Assembly: GCA_045535305.1 (NCBI GenBank)
Contig: JAZSLJ010000084.1
Coordinates: forward strand, 1 to 39,974
DNA: 39,974 bases
Reading direction: 5' to 3'
Origin: UBA1081 sp045535305
GTDB lineage: Bacteria; Bacillota; Clostridia; Oscillospirales; Acutalibacteraceae
The first letter of the stretch is position 1. Each line of letters begins with the position of its first letter. A model generated the notes under the pieces. It was given only the letters and a program-made list of their open reading frames with translations, was not told the origin of the DNA and ran no database searches. Positions 17,023 to 25,592 of the stretch are shown here, one piece after another. A program made the position numbers and the translations under genes.

Positions 17023-17730
17023 TTACTGAAATATATCTCTGTCGGGATTTTCTTTAACACAAGTGTAAACGCTTAAATTATTGTTGTTATCGCATGAAGC
17101 ATAGAATACATCTTTTACTTTTTTTATGTTCTGCTTTTCAAGCTGTTTTTTAAGCCATGTATCATTATTTCCTGTAAATTTTAAATTCTCTTTAAGAATT
17201 ACACCGTCAAGTATTACTGTAACAGGCATCTTTTCTTCTTGCTGCGATATATTCATATCTCTGTTTGTTACAGGTCTTGCTTCTGATTTCGGTAAGATTG
17301 ATATTTTTCCGTTTGGCTCTAATATAACAGTCTGAATATCAGCAATATTCGGATATCCGTTAATTCTGCATTCCATAAGAAATTCACTCAGATTTAAATT
17401 TGATTTTTTAAAATTCTTCTTATATAATGTTCCGTTATCATACAGAATAAGACTTGTACCGTCAATAAATCTCCTGAATTTAAGTGATTTGTTTGAAATG
17501 ATTGACAGTAAAACAGCAACCAGTCCGTATGTTATCATGGCAATGAGCGGTTTGTGAAATTCAAATTCAAGCTCAATTGCCATTTCTGCAGCAATCGAGC
17601 CTATTGTTATACCTGTTATATAATCAAACGTTGTCATCTGTGAAAGCTGCTTGTTGCCCATTATTTTTGTAAGAATAAACAATGCTATTAACGAAAACAG
17701 ACTCATTAAAATAACACGAATTATGTCCAT
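17023..17730 (-). CDS. DUF421 (YetF/YrbG-type) membrane protein
   Basis: A 235-residue protein with three N-terminal helices (around 4-22, 35-55, 60-80) and a soluble C-terminal domain. Seen: KIMGNKQLSQMTTFDYITGITIGSIAA, the conserved DUF421 N-terminal block, and the C-terminal ILDGVILKENL. B. subtilis YetF-type proteins are associated with the spore or cell membrane, with no known reaction. The ATG has an AGGTGAT site. It stands as a single minus-strand gene. Confidence 0.88.
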   Translation of the reverse strand: MDIIRVILMSLFSLIALFILTKIMGNKQLSQMTTFDYITGITIGSIAAEMAIELEFEFHKPLIAMITYGLVAVLLSIISNKSLKFRRFIDGTSLILYDNGTLYKKNFKKSNLNLSEFLMECRINGYPNIADIQTVILEPNGKISILPKSEARPVTNRDMNISQQEEKMPVTVILDGVILKENLKFTGNNDTWLKKQLEKQNIKKVKDVFYASCDNNNNLSVYTCVKENPDRDIFQ

Positions 17731-17780
17731 AAAATCACCTGTTTTAGTGTTTGACGACTTTTAAAAAATATTAAAAAATC

Positions 17781-17809
17781 TTGCAAAAATTGAATGCTTG
17801 ATATATAAT
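17781..17809 (+). promoter_or_regulatory. Promoter of the Gfo/Idh/MocA gene
   Basis: TTGCAA (17781-17786), 17-base spacer, TATAAT (17804-17809), 23 bases before the ATG. Confidence 0.72.
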
Positions 17810-17831
17810 GTCATAGAAAGAAGTGATAGCC

Positions 17832-18824
17832 ATGGATAAATTAAAATCAGCGGTTGTTGGATGCGGAAATATCAGTTCAAAACACCTTGAAACGATATCA
17901 GAAAACGAAGAAAGCGAGCTTGTTGCGGTTTGTGATATAGTACCCGAAAAAGCCGACAAAAAAGCAACAGAATATAATGTTAAAGCGTTTTATAATTTTG
18001 ACGAAATGCTTGATAATATGCAATTTGACGTGCTTCATATATGCACACCTCATTATCTGCACGCTGAAATGGCAATCAAAGCTATGAATAAGGGCATTCA
18101 TGTTCTTTGTGAAAAGCCTCTCGCTATTTTTTATGATGATGCTGTAAGAATGTGTGAAGTAGCTGAAAAAAATAATGTTTATTTGGGTACTTGTTTCCAG
18201 AACAGATATAATGATGCGTCTGTTTATATAAAAAATCTGCTTTTAAGCGGTGAAATGGGAGCTGTAACAGGTGCAAAAGGTTTTGTAACATGGGACAGAG
18301 ATGAAGAATATTATTCTGACGATTGGCACGGTACTCTTGAAAAAGAGGGCGGCGGTGTTGTAATCAATCAGTCAATCCATACTCTCGATTTGCTTCAATG
18401 GCTTATTGATTCTGATATGTCTGATATTAAGAGCAGTATTTCACAAAAGCGTCTTGCAGGAAAGGTTGAAACAGAGGATACAGCAGATGCACTTATTACC
18501 TTTGAAAGCGGCGTGCAGGCTCTTTTTTATGCAACGCTTTGTTATAGTGCCAACTCTCCTGTTTTTATTGAGATTCTTTGCGAAAAGGGTAAGATTGTTA
18601 TGTATGATGACCTTGCAATTATTAAAAAGGGTGAAGAAAAGAGAACAGTTACCTTTGAGCATGCGAAAGGAGATAAGGGGTATTGGGGAAACAGCCACAG
18701 CAGACTGATTGCGGATTTTTATGATTGTATAATAAATAATTCGCATTTTGAGGTTGATGGCATCTCAGGTATCAAAGCTGTTAAAATTGTGGATTCACTT
18801 TATAAATTTTTAAAAAATTTGTAA
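17832..18824 (+). CDS. Gfo/Idh/MocA family NAD(P)-dependent oxidoreductase
   Basis: A 330-residue two-domain dehydrogenase acting on a sugar or cyclitol. Seen: an N-terminal Rossmann fold with the VVGCGNIS glycine motif and D at the end of the second strand (VAVCDIVPEKA), the CEKPLA motif (around residue 95) that holds the catalytic Lys, and GGGVVINQSIHTLDLLQWL with the second-domain His. The substrate cannot be inferred. The ATG at 17832 is preferred over the in-frame GTG at 17823 because of spacing to the promoter and the purine-rich AGAAAGAAG. It runs toward aroF, which has its own promoter. Confidence 0.9.
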   Translation: MDKLKSAVVGCGNISSKHLETISENEESELVAVCDIVPEKADKKATEYNVKAFYNFDEMLDNMQFDVLHICTPHYLHAEMAIKAMNKGIHVLCEKPLAIFYDDAVRMCEVAEKNNVYLGTCFQNRYNDASVYIKNLLLSGEMGAVTGAKGFVTWDRDEEYYSDDWHGTLEKEGGGVVINQSIHTLDLLQWLIDSDMSDIKSSISQKRLAGKVETEDTADALITFESGVQALFYATLCYSANSPVFIEILCEKGKIVMYDDLAIIKKGEEKRTVTFEHAKGDKGYWGNSHSRLIADFYDCIINNSHFEVDGISGIKAVKIVDSLYKFLKNL

Positions 18825-18831
18825 TTTTTTA

Positions 18832-18860
18832 TTGACAAATTAGTTTTGAAGTGTTATTAT
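18832..18860 (+). promoter_or_regulatory. Promoter of the DAHP synthase gene
   Basis: Perfect TTGACA (18832-18837), 17-base spacer, TATTAT (18855-18860). The 44-base leader before the ATG contains only a very short inverted repeat (CACT/AGTG), so no attenuator or riboswitch is visible. Confidence 0.82.
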
Positions 18861-18903
18861 TCTTTTATCACTTTAAAGCAGTGAAGAAAAGGAGTGAATT
18901 TTT

Positions 18904-19932
18904 ATGGGTATGGATTTTAAACGCAAACTGCCTATACCTAAGGATGTAAAGGAGCAATATCCTATTACAAAAGAAATTATATCAGTTAAAGCTACAAGAG
19001 ATGCGGTAATTAAAGATATATTTACAGGCAAAGACAACCGATTTATTCTTATAATAGGCCCTTGTTCGGCAGACCATGAGGATTCTGTTCTTGATTATGT
19101 AACACGACTTTCAACCTTGCAGGAAAAAGTAAAGGATAAAGTTTTTATAATTCCGAGAATTTACACCAATAAGCCCAGAACAACGGGTGATGGCTATAAA
19201 GGGCTTGTACACCAGCCTGATCCGGAGAAGGATTCTGATCTTTATGAGGGTATTCTTGCAATCAGAAGGCTTCACACAAGAGCTGTTGAGGAATCAGGGC
19301 TTGTATGTGCTGATGAAATGCTCTATCCTGAAAATTACAGATATCTTTCCGATATTATTTCTTATGTTGCAATAGGTGCAAGAAGCGTAGAAAATCAGCA
19401 GCACAGACTTACAGCAAGCGGTATTGATGTTCCCGTTGGTATGAAAAACCCCACTGGCGGCGATCTTTCCGTTATGCTTAACTCAATTACAGCTGCTCAA
19501 CATTCGCATAATTTTATTTTCAGAGGATGGGATGTTACCACAAGCGGTAATCCGCTTGCTCACGCTATTCTTAGAGGATATGTTGACGAATTCGGCAGAT
19601 CAATTCCCAATTATCATTACGAAGATATTAACCGTCTGTACGATATGTATCAGGAAAAAGGTCTTGATAATATGGCGGCAATTATTGATACAAATCATTC
19701 GAACTCAGGCAAAAAATATCTTGAACAGATAAGAATTGCAAAAGAGATTCTTCATTCAATGCGACATAATGAACATATTTCTCGCCTTGTTAAAGGTCTT
19801 ATGATTGAAAGTTACATTGAAGACGGTACTCAGAAAATTGGTGAAGGTGTTTACGGTAAATCTATTACTGACCCCTGTATCGGTTGGGAAAAGACAGAAA
19901 GACTTGTTCTTGATATAGCAGATTTGCTGTAA
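18904..19932 (+). CDS. aroF: 3-deoxy-7-phosphoheptulonate synthase (DAHP synthase, AroFGH type)
   Basis: First enzyme of the shikimate pathway, condensing phosphoenolpyruvate and erythrose 4-phosphate. Seen: the type I signature GPCSADHEDSVLDYV, RIYTNKPRTTGDGYKGL, the MKNPTGGDLSVM stretch, and DTNHSNSGKKYLEQI with metal and substrate ligands. The 342-residue length and the N-terminal extension before the barrel match the enterobacterial-style feedback-regulated AroFGH class rather than the short AroA(II) form. The ATG has AAAGGAGTG upstream. The other aromatic-pathway genes are not in the window. Confidence 0.96.
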   Translation: MGMDFKRKLPIPKDVKEQYPITKEIISVKATRDAVIKDIFTGKDNRFILIIGPCSADHEDSVLDYVTRLSTLQEKVKDKVFIIPRIYTNKPRTTGDGYKGLVHQPDPEKDSDLYEGILAIRRLHTRAVEESGLVCADEMLYPENYRYLSDIISYVAIGARSVENQQHRLTASGIDVPVGMKNPTGGDLSVMLNSITAAQHSHNFIFRGWDVTTSGNPLAHAILRGYVDEFGRSIPNYHYEDINRLYDMYQEKGLDNMAAIIDTNHSNSGKKYLEQIRIAKEILHSMRHNEHISRLVKGLMIESYIEDGTQKIGEGVYGKSITDPCIGWEKTERLVLDIADLL

Positions 19933-19940
19933 ATTAATTT

Positions 19941-19967
19941 AACGCTCCTTTGCGGAGCGTTTTTTTA
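19941..19967 (+). terminator. Intrinsic terminator after aroF
   Basis: An 8-bp GC-rich stem (19941-19948 with 19954-19961, 5-base loop) is followed by a run of Ts. It lies at the convergent end of sigG, only 3 bases from its stop codon. Confidence 0.88.
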
Positions 19968-20732
19968 ATGGTCTTTAATTTTTTTTATTGCGCCTTTTTC
20001 AAGTCTTGAAACCTGCGCCTGTGATATACCAACTTCTTCTGCAACTTCCATTTGAGTTTTTCCTTGAATGAATCTCATGTTAAGAATCTTTTTTTCTCTT
20101 AAACTTAAATTGTTAATAGCTTCAAGAATCATAATTTCATCAAGCCAATCTGAATCTGTTTCTGAATCGCATACCTGATCCATAACATATATTGTGTCGC
20201 CGCCGTCTGAATATACAGGTTCATATAATGAAATAGGCTCGACTATTGCTTCAAGTGCTATAACAACCTGAGAAACAGGCATATCTAACCGTTCGGCAAT
20301 TTCTTCAATAGTAGCGTCGCGGTTGAATTGTGTTTGTATTTCTTCTCTTATTTGCATTGCATGATATGCTGTATCACGCATTGAACGGCTTACTCGAATA
20401 CTGTTATTATCTCTTAAATATCGTCTTATTTCACCAATGATCATCGGTACTGCATAGGTTGAAAAACGAACATTCATATTAATGTCAAAATTATCAATAG
20501 CTTTAATAAGTCCTATGCAACCGACCTGAAACAAATCATCGGGATTCTCTCCTCTGTTGGTAAAACGCTGTATAACTGATAAAACAAGCCTTAAATTACC
20601 TTCTATAAGCTGTTCACGTGCATCCATATCACCATTGCGTGTCAGTTTTAACAGTTCTGTTTTTTCATGTTCTTTTAAAACTTTTAATTCTGATGTATTA
20701 ATACCTGTAATTTCTACTTTTCCCCACATCAT
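19965..20732 (-). CDS. sigG: RNA polymerase sporulation sigma factor SigG
   Basis: Late forespore sigma factor, 255 residues. Seen: the SigG-type N-terminus WGKVEITGINTSELKVL, region 2 with LRLVLSVIQRF and DDLFQVGCIGLIKAIDNFD, the core-binding and -10 segment FSTYAVPMIIGEIRRYLRDN, and region 4 helix-turn-helix TQMEVAEEVGISQAQVSRLE. IGEIRRYLRDN and the N-terminus separate it from SigF and SigE. GGAGG (20741-20745) is eight bases before the ATG at 20732, with a second ATG at once after it. That ribosome binding site is the 3' arm of a strong hairpin followed by Ts. Usual partners (sigE, spoIIGA) are not adjacent; the upstream gene is a sugar transporter. No clear sigma-F/G promoter is seen. Confidence 0.96.
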   Translation of the reverse strand: MMWGKVEITGINTSELKVLKEHEKTELLKLTRNGDMDAREQLIEGNLRLVLSVIQRFTNRGENPDDLFQVGCIGLIKAIDNFDINMNVRFSTYAVPMIIGEIRRYLRDNNSIRVSRSMRDTAYHAMQIREEIQTQFNRDATIEEIAERLDMPVSQVVIALEAIVEPISLYEPVYSDGGDTIYVMDQVCDSETDSDWLDEIMILEAINNLSLREKKILNMRFIQGKTQMEVAEEVGISQAQVSRLEKGAIKKIKDH

Positions 20733-20771
20733 AAAAAAATCCTCCGTATACAAGATATGTACACAGAGGAT
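20733..20771 (-). promoter_or_regulatory. Terminator-like hairpin sequestering the sigG ribosome binding site
   Basis: On the minus strand a 13-bp stem with two G-U pairs (20759-20771 with 20739-20751, 7-base loop) is followed by six Ts and then the sigG ATG. The sigG GGAGG site is inside the 3' arm. The same element is 52 bases after the stop codon of the symporter gene and has the full form of an intrinsic terminator. It can therefore end symporter transcripts and block sigG translation on any read-through RNA. Confidence 0.8.
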
Positions 20772-20822
20772 ATTCTTATTGTTAGCTGTTTTGTATTATT
20801 TTAATCAAACAATGTTTACTAA

Positions 20823-22310
20823 TTAATCATTTTCACTGAATTGAGCATATTTTAAATGGCGTCTTTCCAACAGTTCATTGTACATTTGCTCTCTTTTTTC
20901 CTTTGAAAGGGGATAAAGGAATTTAGGAATAACTGCAAGAATGCCTGTTATCTGTGGAATACCTGTACACATAGCAAAGAGCCACCATTTTGTTGAATCG
21001 GACTGAGTGCCTATTGTTTTACCCTGTACATATCCGATACTGTCAAGCATAATGCTTTGTATTGATGTACGCAGAATAGACTGTATTTTCTGAAGCAGAT
21101 CTTTAGCAACACCGATAGTTGCTTCCATTCTGTATCCGTTTTTCCATTCACAGTAGTCCATAGATTCATTGTAAAGCTCGGCATTTACAACTTTTCTTGT
21201 ACCGAATGCCCATTTGTCAAAGAATGCCTGTATACCGAATGCAACACACATAAGCAGTTTTCGTTTGTAATTACCGTTGATTGAACCGACAGCGAAAAGT
21301 AAAAGCCACCAGAATCGGGTATACAGATCTTCGCCTACCCATAGGGCTTTAGATGAAAATCTTTCACGCATCGGGTTAACAAATGCATAACTGATACTGC
21401 CTATCATACTTGAGGGTAAATTAAGTATTGTAAGCAGTGTGGCGGAACCGTGAACATCAATAAAGTAGTTTGTTGTGCTTGTGCTTATACTGAATCCGCC
21501 AAGGAAATTTGAAAGGGTGATAAGAAGAATGGGGTAGTTGTTGAAAATTGCTTTAAAGCCTTGTTTTAAATCGGGTTTTTCAATGGTTTGCGGTACACGT
21601 TCTTTTGAAACAATAAAGAAATAGAACGTGAACAAACATGATGCTATATTTGTAAAAAGACCCATTCCCAGGAATGCTGTTCTTAATTTAATAGGAAGTA
21701 CACCGTTGTTGATAAGGTCTATGAGTAATCCCATAATTATACCGGGAAGGTCTTCACCCATATAGCCCGTAAGAAGCTCCGCCATTGTAATAAGTCGCGC
21801 TCGGTCATTCGGGTGTGGTGTTATGGTTGTCATATATCCTGTTTTAGCAATACTCGTAAATGTACCTGCAGTTTCTGTTATGACATTGAATGCAAAGTAA
21901 AAAATAAGCTTAGGTATGTAATCACCTGCAGATGCGGGGAATATGTAGGGCATAAACCAATAAAGAGTACCGATAAGTGTTAACGGAATCTGGAAAAACA
22001 GCATATATGGTCTGAATTTTCCCCAGCGCGTTCTTGTTCTGTCAACAAGCGTACCTATAATCGGGTCGTTTATAATATCCCATGCGCCTGTGAATATATT
22101 AACTACAGCATTAATTTTAAAGTCAATTTTTAAAACGTCCCAGATAAATCTGTCTTTGTAGCCGTTGATATTAAAAACATTTGATATGTCATTAAGAAGG
22201 TAAGCAAAGGTCTCCTTGTTGCCTACGTAACGTCTGTCTTCATAAACAAAATTCTCAAGGTCTTTATTTTCATAAATAATATCTTGATTTTTGTCTTCAA
22301 TTTTGTTCAT
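20823..22310 (-). CDS. GPH-family (MelB-like) sugar:cation symporter, MFS fold
   Basis: A 495-residue membrane protein of the glycoside-pentoside-hexuronide:cation symporter group. About twelve hydrophobic segments are visible. Family features: the early DIINDPIIGTLVDRTRTRWGKFRPYM stretch, equivalent to the conserved D-x-x-N/D cation-site and GxxxDRxxxR/K loop of MelB, and the N-terminal tail before helix 1. The substrate is not decided by sequence; glycosides or uronides are usual. No glycosidase gene is adjacent. An AGGAGG site six bases before the ATG at 22310 sets the start. It is upstream of sigG on the same strand. Confidence 0.85.
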   Translation of the reverse strand: MNKIEDKNQDIIYENKDLENFVYEDRRYVGNKETFAYLLNDISNVFNINGYKDRFIWDVLKIDFKINAVVNIFTGAWDIINDPIIGTLVDRTRTRWGKFRPYMLFFQIPLTLIGTLYWFMPYIFPASAGDYIPKLIFYFAFNVITETAGTFTSIAKTGYMTTITPHPNDRARLITMAELLTGYMGEDLPGIIMGLLIDLINNGVLPIKLRTAFLGMGLFTNIASCLFTFYFFIVSKERVPQTIEKPDLKQGFKAIFNNYPILLITLSNFLGGFSISTSTTNYFIDVHGSATLLTILNLPSSMIGSISYAFVNPMRERFSSKALWVGEDLYTRFWWLLLFAVGSINGNYKRKLLMCVAFGIQAFFDKWAFGTRKVVNAELYNESMDYCEWKNGYRMEATIGVAKDLLQKIQSILRTSIQSIMLDSIGYVQGKTIGTQSDSTKWWLFAMCTGIPQITGILAVIPKFLYPLSKEKREQMYNELLERRHLKYAQFSEND

Positions 22311-22331
22311 ATCATCCCTCCTAATATACAA

Positions 22332-22360
22332 ATTCTAACATTTATTGTTTAATGTGTCAA
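22332..22360 (-). promoter_or_regulatory. Promoter of the GPH symporter gene
   Basis: On the minus strand TTGACA (22355-22360), 17-base spacer, TAGAAT (22332-22337), just before the ribosome binding site. Confidence 0.72.
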
Positions 22361-22441
22361 TAATTAAATGTTTGATAATAGTTAGTAAATATTATCACTT
22401 GTCCCGATTGTTTTGAGTATAATGTAATGGAGGTGATATTT

Positions 22442-22852
22442 ATGACAGTATGTGAATGTAAAAATAAATGTGAATGCACTTTGTTTTCGATAGCGGCAAG
22501 TCTGATACTTGGTATAATAGCAGTTTTTCTTAATTTTTCATCTATGATTGCTGTTACACCTGCATTTTTATGGGTTCTTTTCGGCGTATCGATAGGTTTT
22601 CTTGCTGTAGGTTTGCTTGTTGCTGCTGAAATTAATAGAACAGAAGCAAAAGAGTGTCTGTGTACGGCTGTATCACTATTTCTTGCCGGAATATTGGCAA
22701 CAGTATTGTTTTCAGTTATACTTCTTACGATAGATATTGCTGCTGCAAGTCTTATTGCTTCAATACTTGTAGGATTGCTGATCGGTTCATTTGCGTTAAT
22801 ATTAACAAGTGCAGCATGCATAATAAAAAATATTCTTAAATGTAACGGATAA
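22442..22852 (+). CDS. Small four-helix membrane protein with Cys-rich N-terminus, function unknown
   Basis: A 136-residue protein I do not recognise. It begins with a short segment holding four Cys in twelve residues (CECKNKCEC), then four hydrophobic helices at about residues 18-36, 42-60, 75-97 and 103-130. The Cys cluster sits on the N-terminal side of the first helix and could bind a metal or lipid or form disulfides. A perfect GGAGGTGAT site at 22429-22437 fixes the start. It is a single gene between a symporter and prfC. A TATAAT at 22418-22423 is visible but no good -35. Confidence 0.78.
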   Translation: MTVCECKNKCECTLFSIAASLILGIIAVFLNFSSMIAVTPAFLWVLFGVSIGFLAVGLLVAAEINRTEAKECLCTAVSLFLAGILATVLFSVILLTIDIAAASLIASILVGLLIGSFALILTSAACIIKNILKCNG

Positions 22853-22856
22853 CACA

Positions 22857-22890
22857 AAAAAGACGACACTCAGAAGAGTGTCGTTGATTT
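22857..22890. terminator. Bidirectional intrinsic terminator
   Basis: A perfect 9-bp stem with tetraloop (22863-22871 with 22876-22884) lies between the convergent small membrane gene and prfC. The minus side has a T run of six, so it mainly ends prfC. Confidence 0.85.
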
Positions 22891-22895
22891 TTATA

Positions 22896-24497
22896 TTATT
22901 CAAGTACCTCAAGGTCTTCAAAATCATCGAGTTCAAGGCCTTTGTTGTGTGATAATGCCCAGTCAACACACCATTGACCTGCAAAAATCAACAAATCTCT
23001 GCCTCTTACATCCTGTACCCATATAGAATTGGTAAGGTCAAGGTCCTTGGGGTCAACAGGGGATGATACGATTCTTTTAATAACCTGATAATTTAGGTTT
23101 CGTCTGCGGAATTTAACACCGTATTCAGATTCCATTCTGTGTTCAAGAACTTCATACTGAAGCATACCTACAACACCTACAATAACTCTCTCCATACCTG
23201 TTTCGGGTAAGAAGAAAATCTGTATTGCACCTTCCTGAGCAATCTGGCTCATACCTTTTGCAAATTGCTTACGCTTCATTGAATCAATCTGTTCAACCTC
23301 AGCAAAATGCTCGGGAGCAAATGTCATAATACCCTTGTATTTAACCTTCATGTTTTTATCGCAGATTGTATCACCGATAGAGAAAATACCGGGGTCGAAT
23401 ACACCAATAATATCGCCTGCGTAAGCTTCATCAATAATTTCTCGCTCCTGTGCCATCATTTGCTGAGGCTGCGAGAGCTTTATCATTTTGTTTTCCTGAA
23501 CGTGCAGATATTCGCAGTTGCGCTCAAATTTACCAGAACAGATACGCATAAATGCAATTCTGTCGCGGTGAGCCTTGTTCATATTAGCCTGAATTTTAAA
23601 TACGAATGCTGAAAAATGCTCGTCAAAAGGATCGACAACACATTCAGCTGTTTTATGTGAAAGGGGAGCAGATGTAAGCTGTAAAAAGCTCTGCAAGAAA
23701 GGCTCAACACCGAAATTGTTAAGTGCAGAACCGAAGAAAACAGGTGTAAGCTTACCGTTTCTGACCTTTTCAATATCAAAATCATTACTTGCAATGTCAA
23801 GCAGTTCAATATTATCAACAAGAGTTGTTCTTAAATCTGCACCGATAAGTTCATCAAGCTTTTCTGTATCTGTTATCTGACATTCGATACCTTCAATTCT
23901 TCTTCTGCCTGCGTGAAATTCATTAAAAGCCAAAATATGCTGTTTTTCGCGGTCATAAACGCCTCTGAAATTACTGCCGCAGCTGATAGGCCAGTTCATA
24001 GCGTATGTGCCGATGCCGAATTCAGTTTCAAGCTCGTCAAGGAGTTCATAGGGATCTCTTGCTTCACGGTCCATCTTGTTAATGAATGTGAATATAGGTA
24101 TATTTCTCATGGCACATACTTTGAAAAGCTTTCTTGTCTGCGGCTCAATACCCTTTGCGGCGTCAATAACCATAACTGCGCTGTCAGCAGCCATAAGAGT
24201 ACGGTATGTGTCCTCAGAGAAATCCTGATGTCCGGGAGTATCAAGAATGTTTATGCAAAATCCGTCATACTCAAACTGCAGCACGGAAGATGTGATTGAA
24301 ATACCTCTCTGCTTTTCAATATCCATCCAGTCAGAAACAGCGTGTTTGTCGCTTGCTTTACCTTTAACCGAACCTGCGGACTGAATAGCTCCGCCGTAAA
24401 GAAGGAATTTTTCGGTAAGAGTTGTTTTACCTGCGTCAGGGTGTGAAATTATAGCAAATGTTCTGCGTCTGTTGATTTCATTTCTTAAATCAGCCAT
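22896..24497 (-). CDS. prfC: Peptide chain release factor 3
   Basis: Translational GTPase that removes RF1 and RF2 from terminated ribosomes, 533 residues. Seen: the P-loop ISHPDAGKTTLTEK, switch I region DWMDIEKQRGISITSSV, DTPGHQDFSEDTYR, NKMDREARDP (G4), then domain II and III, with MERVIVGVVGMLQYEVLEHRM near the C-terminus. The start ATG has an AGAGG site and a sigma-A promoter upstream. It is a second ribosome termination and recycling gene in the same window as the damaged frr; no shared operon exists. Confidence 0.96.
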   Translation of the reverse strand: MADLRNEINRRRTFAIISHPDAGKTTLTEKFLLYGGAIQSAGSVKGKASDKHAVSDWMDIEKQRGISITSSVLQFEYDGFCINILDTPGHQDFSEDTYRTLMAADSAVMVIDAAKGIEPQTRKLFKVCAMRNIPIFTFINKMDREARDPYELLDELETEFGIGTYAMNWPISCGSNFRGVYDREKQHILAFNEFHAGRRRIEGIECQITDTEKLDELIGADLRTTLVDNIELLDIASNDFDIEKVRNGKLTPVFFGSALNNFGVEPFLQSFLQLTSAPLSHKTAECVVDPFDEHFSAFVFKIQANMNKAHRDRIAFMRICSGKFERNCEYLHVQENKMIKLSQPQQMMAQEREIIDEAYAGDIIGVFDPGIFSIGDTICDKNMKVKYKGIMTFAPEHFAEVEQIDSMKRKQFAKGMSQIAQEGAIQIFFLPETGMERVIVGVVGMLQYEVLEHRMESEYGVKFRRRNLNYQVIKRIVSSPVDPKDLDLTNSIWVQDVRGRDLLIFAGQWCVDWALSHNKGLELDDFEDLEVLE

Positions 24498-24533
24498 ACT
24501 TTAACCTCTCAAAATCTCATAATACAGTCCTAA

Positions 24534-24562
24534 ATTTTAACATAAAGAAATCAAAAAATCAA
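24534..24562 (-). promoter_or_regulatory. Promoter of prfC
   Basis: On the minus strand TTGATT (24557-24562), 17-base spacer, TAAAAT (24534-24539). Confidence 0.6.
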
Positions 24563-24593
24563 TATTTATAATGAACTGATTGGAAAATAAATA

Positions 24594-24622
24594 TTGAATA
24601 TTTGCTGTGCATAATGTATTAT
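24594..24622 (+). promoter_or_regulatory. Promoter of the tandem EEP genes
   Basis: TTGAAT (24594-24599), 17-base spacer, TATTAT (24617-24622), 21 bases before the first EEP start codon. Confidence 0.6.
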
Positions 24623-24643
24623 ATTGAAAAAGGGGGCATTTTT

Positions 24644-25576
24644 ATGTCAGATAAAGTTAAAAAAATCATTATTTCTATCGTTACAGCTGTTTTGGTTATA
24701 GCTGTACTTGTAATTGTATTTTTCAGCAATATAAAAAATGGTATTGCTTATATTCACGATTCATTCAATTCACCTGCTGTCGAATCCGACTATGAAGTGA
24801 TGCCAAATGATACAATACGAGTAATGTCATTTAATATCAGATACGGTGATTTGGGCGTTCTTACTGCTGAGGACAGACATGAAGCAGTAAAAACCGTTAT
24901 AAAAAAAGGATTTCCTGATTCAATAGGTCTGCAAGAGGCAACCCCGGAATGGATGGATTATCTTAAAACCGCGCTTGACGGATACGCATATGTAGGTGTA
25001 GGCAGAGATGACGGTGATAATCAAGGTGAATATGCATCAATTTTTTATTTAAAGGATAAGTATAATGCAATAGACAGCGGTACATTTTGGTTGTCCGATA
25101 CTCCTGATGTTCCTTCAATAGGTTGGGGAGCAGACTGTTACAGAATATGTACATGGGTTATTCTTGAAAACAAAATCACAGGAGAACGCTATGTTCATAT
25201 GAATGCCCATTTTGACTTTGCAAATGACGATGTAAGATATAACAGTGCAAACCTTATACTTGAAAAAGCAAAAGCATTTGGCGATATTCCGGTTGTGTTC
25301 ACAGCAGATATGAATTTTTCAGATACAAGTGAATACTATCTTCATATGAAAGCTGACGGATATTTTATCAATGCAAAAGATGATGCTGAGGATACTATGG
25401 ATTACCTTACATATCATGACCGAAATCCAAAAGAGCATGAGGATAGCAAAATTGACTATATTTTGATAAATAATAAATTTGATGCTGAAGTTTTTCGTGT
25501 TGTAACTGTAGGGCATAAAGGTAAATATGTTTCCGACCATTTCCCGCTTTATGCAGATATAAAATTTGTAAACTGA
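24644..25576 (+). CDS. Membrane-anchored endonuclease/exonuclease/phosphatase-family protein, copy 1
   Basis: A 310-residue protein with one N-terminal membrane helix (around 8-28) and an external EEP (DNase I-like) domain. Seen: VMSFNIRYGDLG (strand with catalytic Asn), GLQEATPEW (metal Glu), NAHFDFANDD (His), FTADMNFSDTSEY (catalytic Asp-x-Asn), KIDYILINN and YVSDHFPLYADI (Asp-His). All catalytic positions are present. Family members cleave nucleic acids, sphingomyelin or inositol phosphates; the substrate is unknown. GGGGG lies about six bases before the ATG at 24644, making the upstream in-frame codons unlikely. The next gene is its paralogue. Confidence 0.88.
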   Translation: MSDKVKKIIISIVTAVLVIAVLVIVFFSNIKNGIAYIHDSFNSPAVESDYEVMPNDTIRVMSFNIRYGDLGVLTAEDRHEAVKTVIKKGFPDSIGLQEATPEWMDYLKTALDGYAYVGVGRDDGDNQGEYASIFYLKDKYNAIDSGTFWLSDTPDVPSIGWGADCYRICTWVILENKITGERYVHMNAHFDFANDDVRYNSANLILEKAKAFGDIPVVFTADMNFSDTSEYYLHMKADGYFINAKDDAEDTMDYLTYHDRNPKEHEDSKIDYILINNKFDAEVFRVVTVGHKGKYVSDHFPLYADIKFVN

Positions 25577-25592
25577 TAAAGGAGTAAATGGT

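Noticed and set aside
18869..18885. Attenuator or T-box in the aroF leader
   Set aside because: The leader is only about 40 bases with a 4-bp stem; no terminator or T-box sequence.
22399..22423. Promoter of the small four-helix gene (TTGTCC and TATAAT)
   Set aside because: The spacer is only 13 bases; the -10 is good but no acceptable -35 is present.
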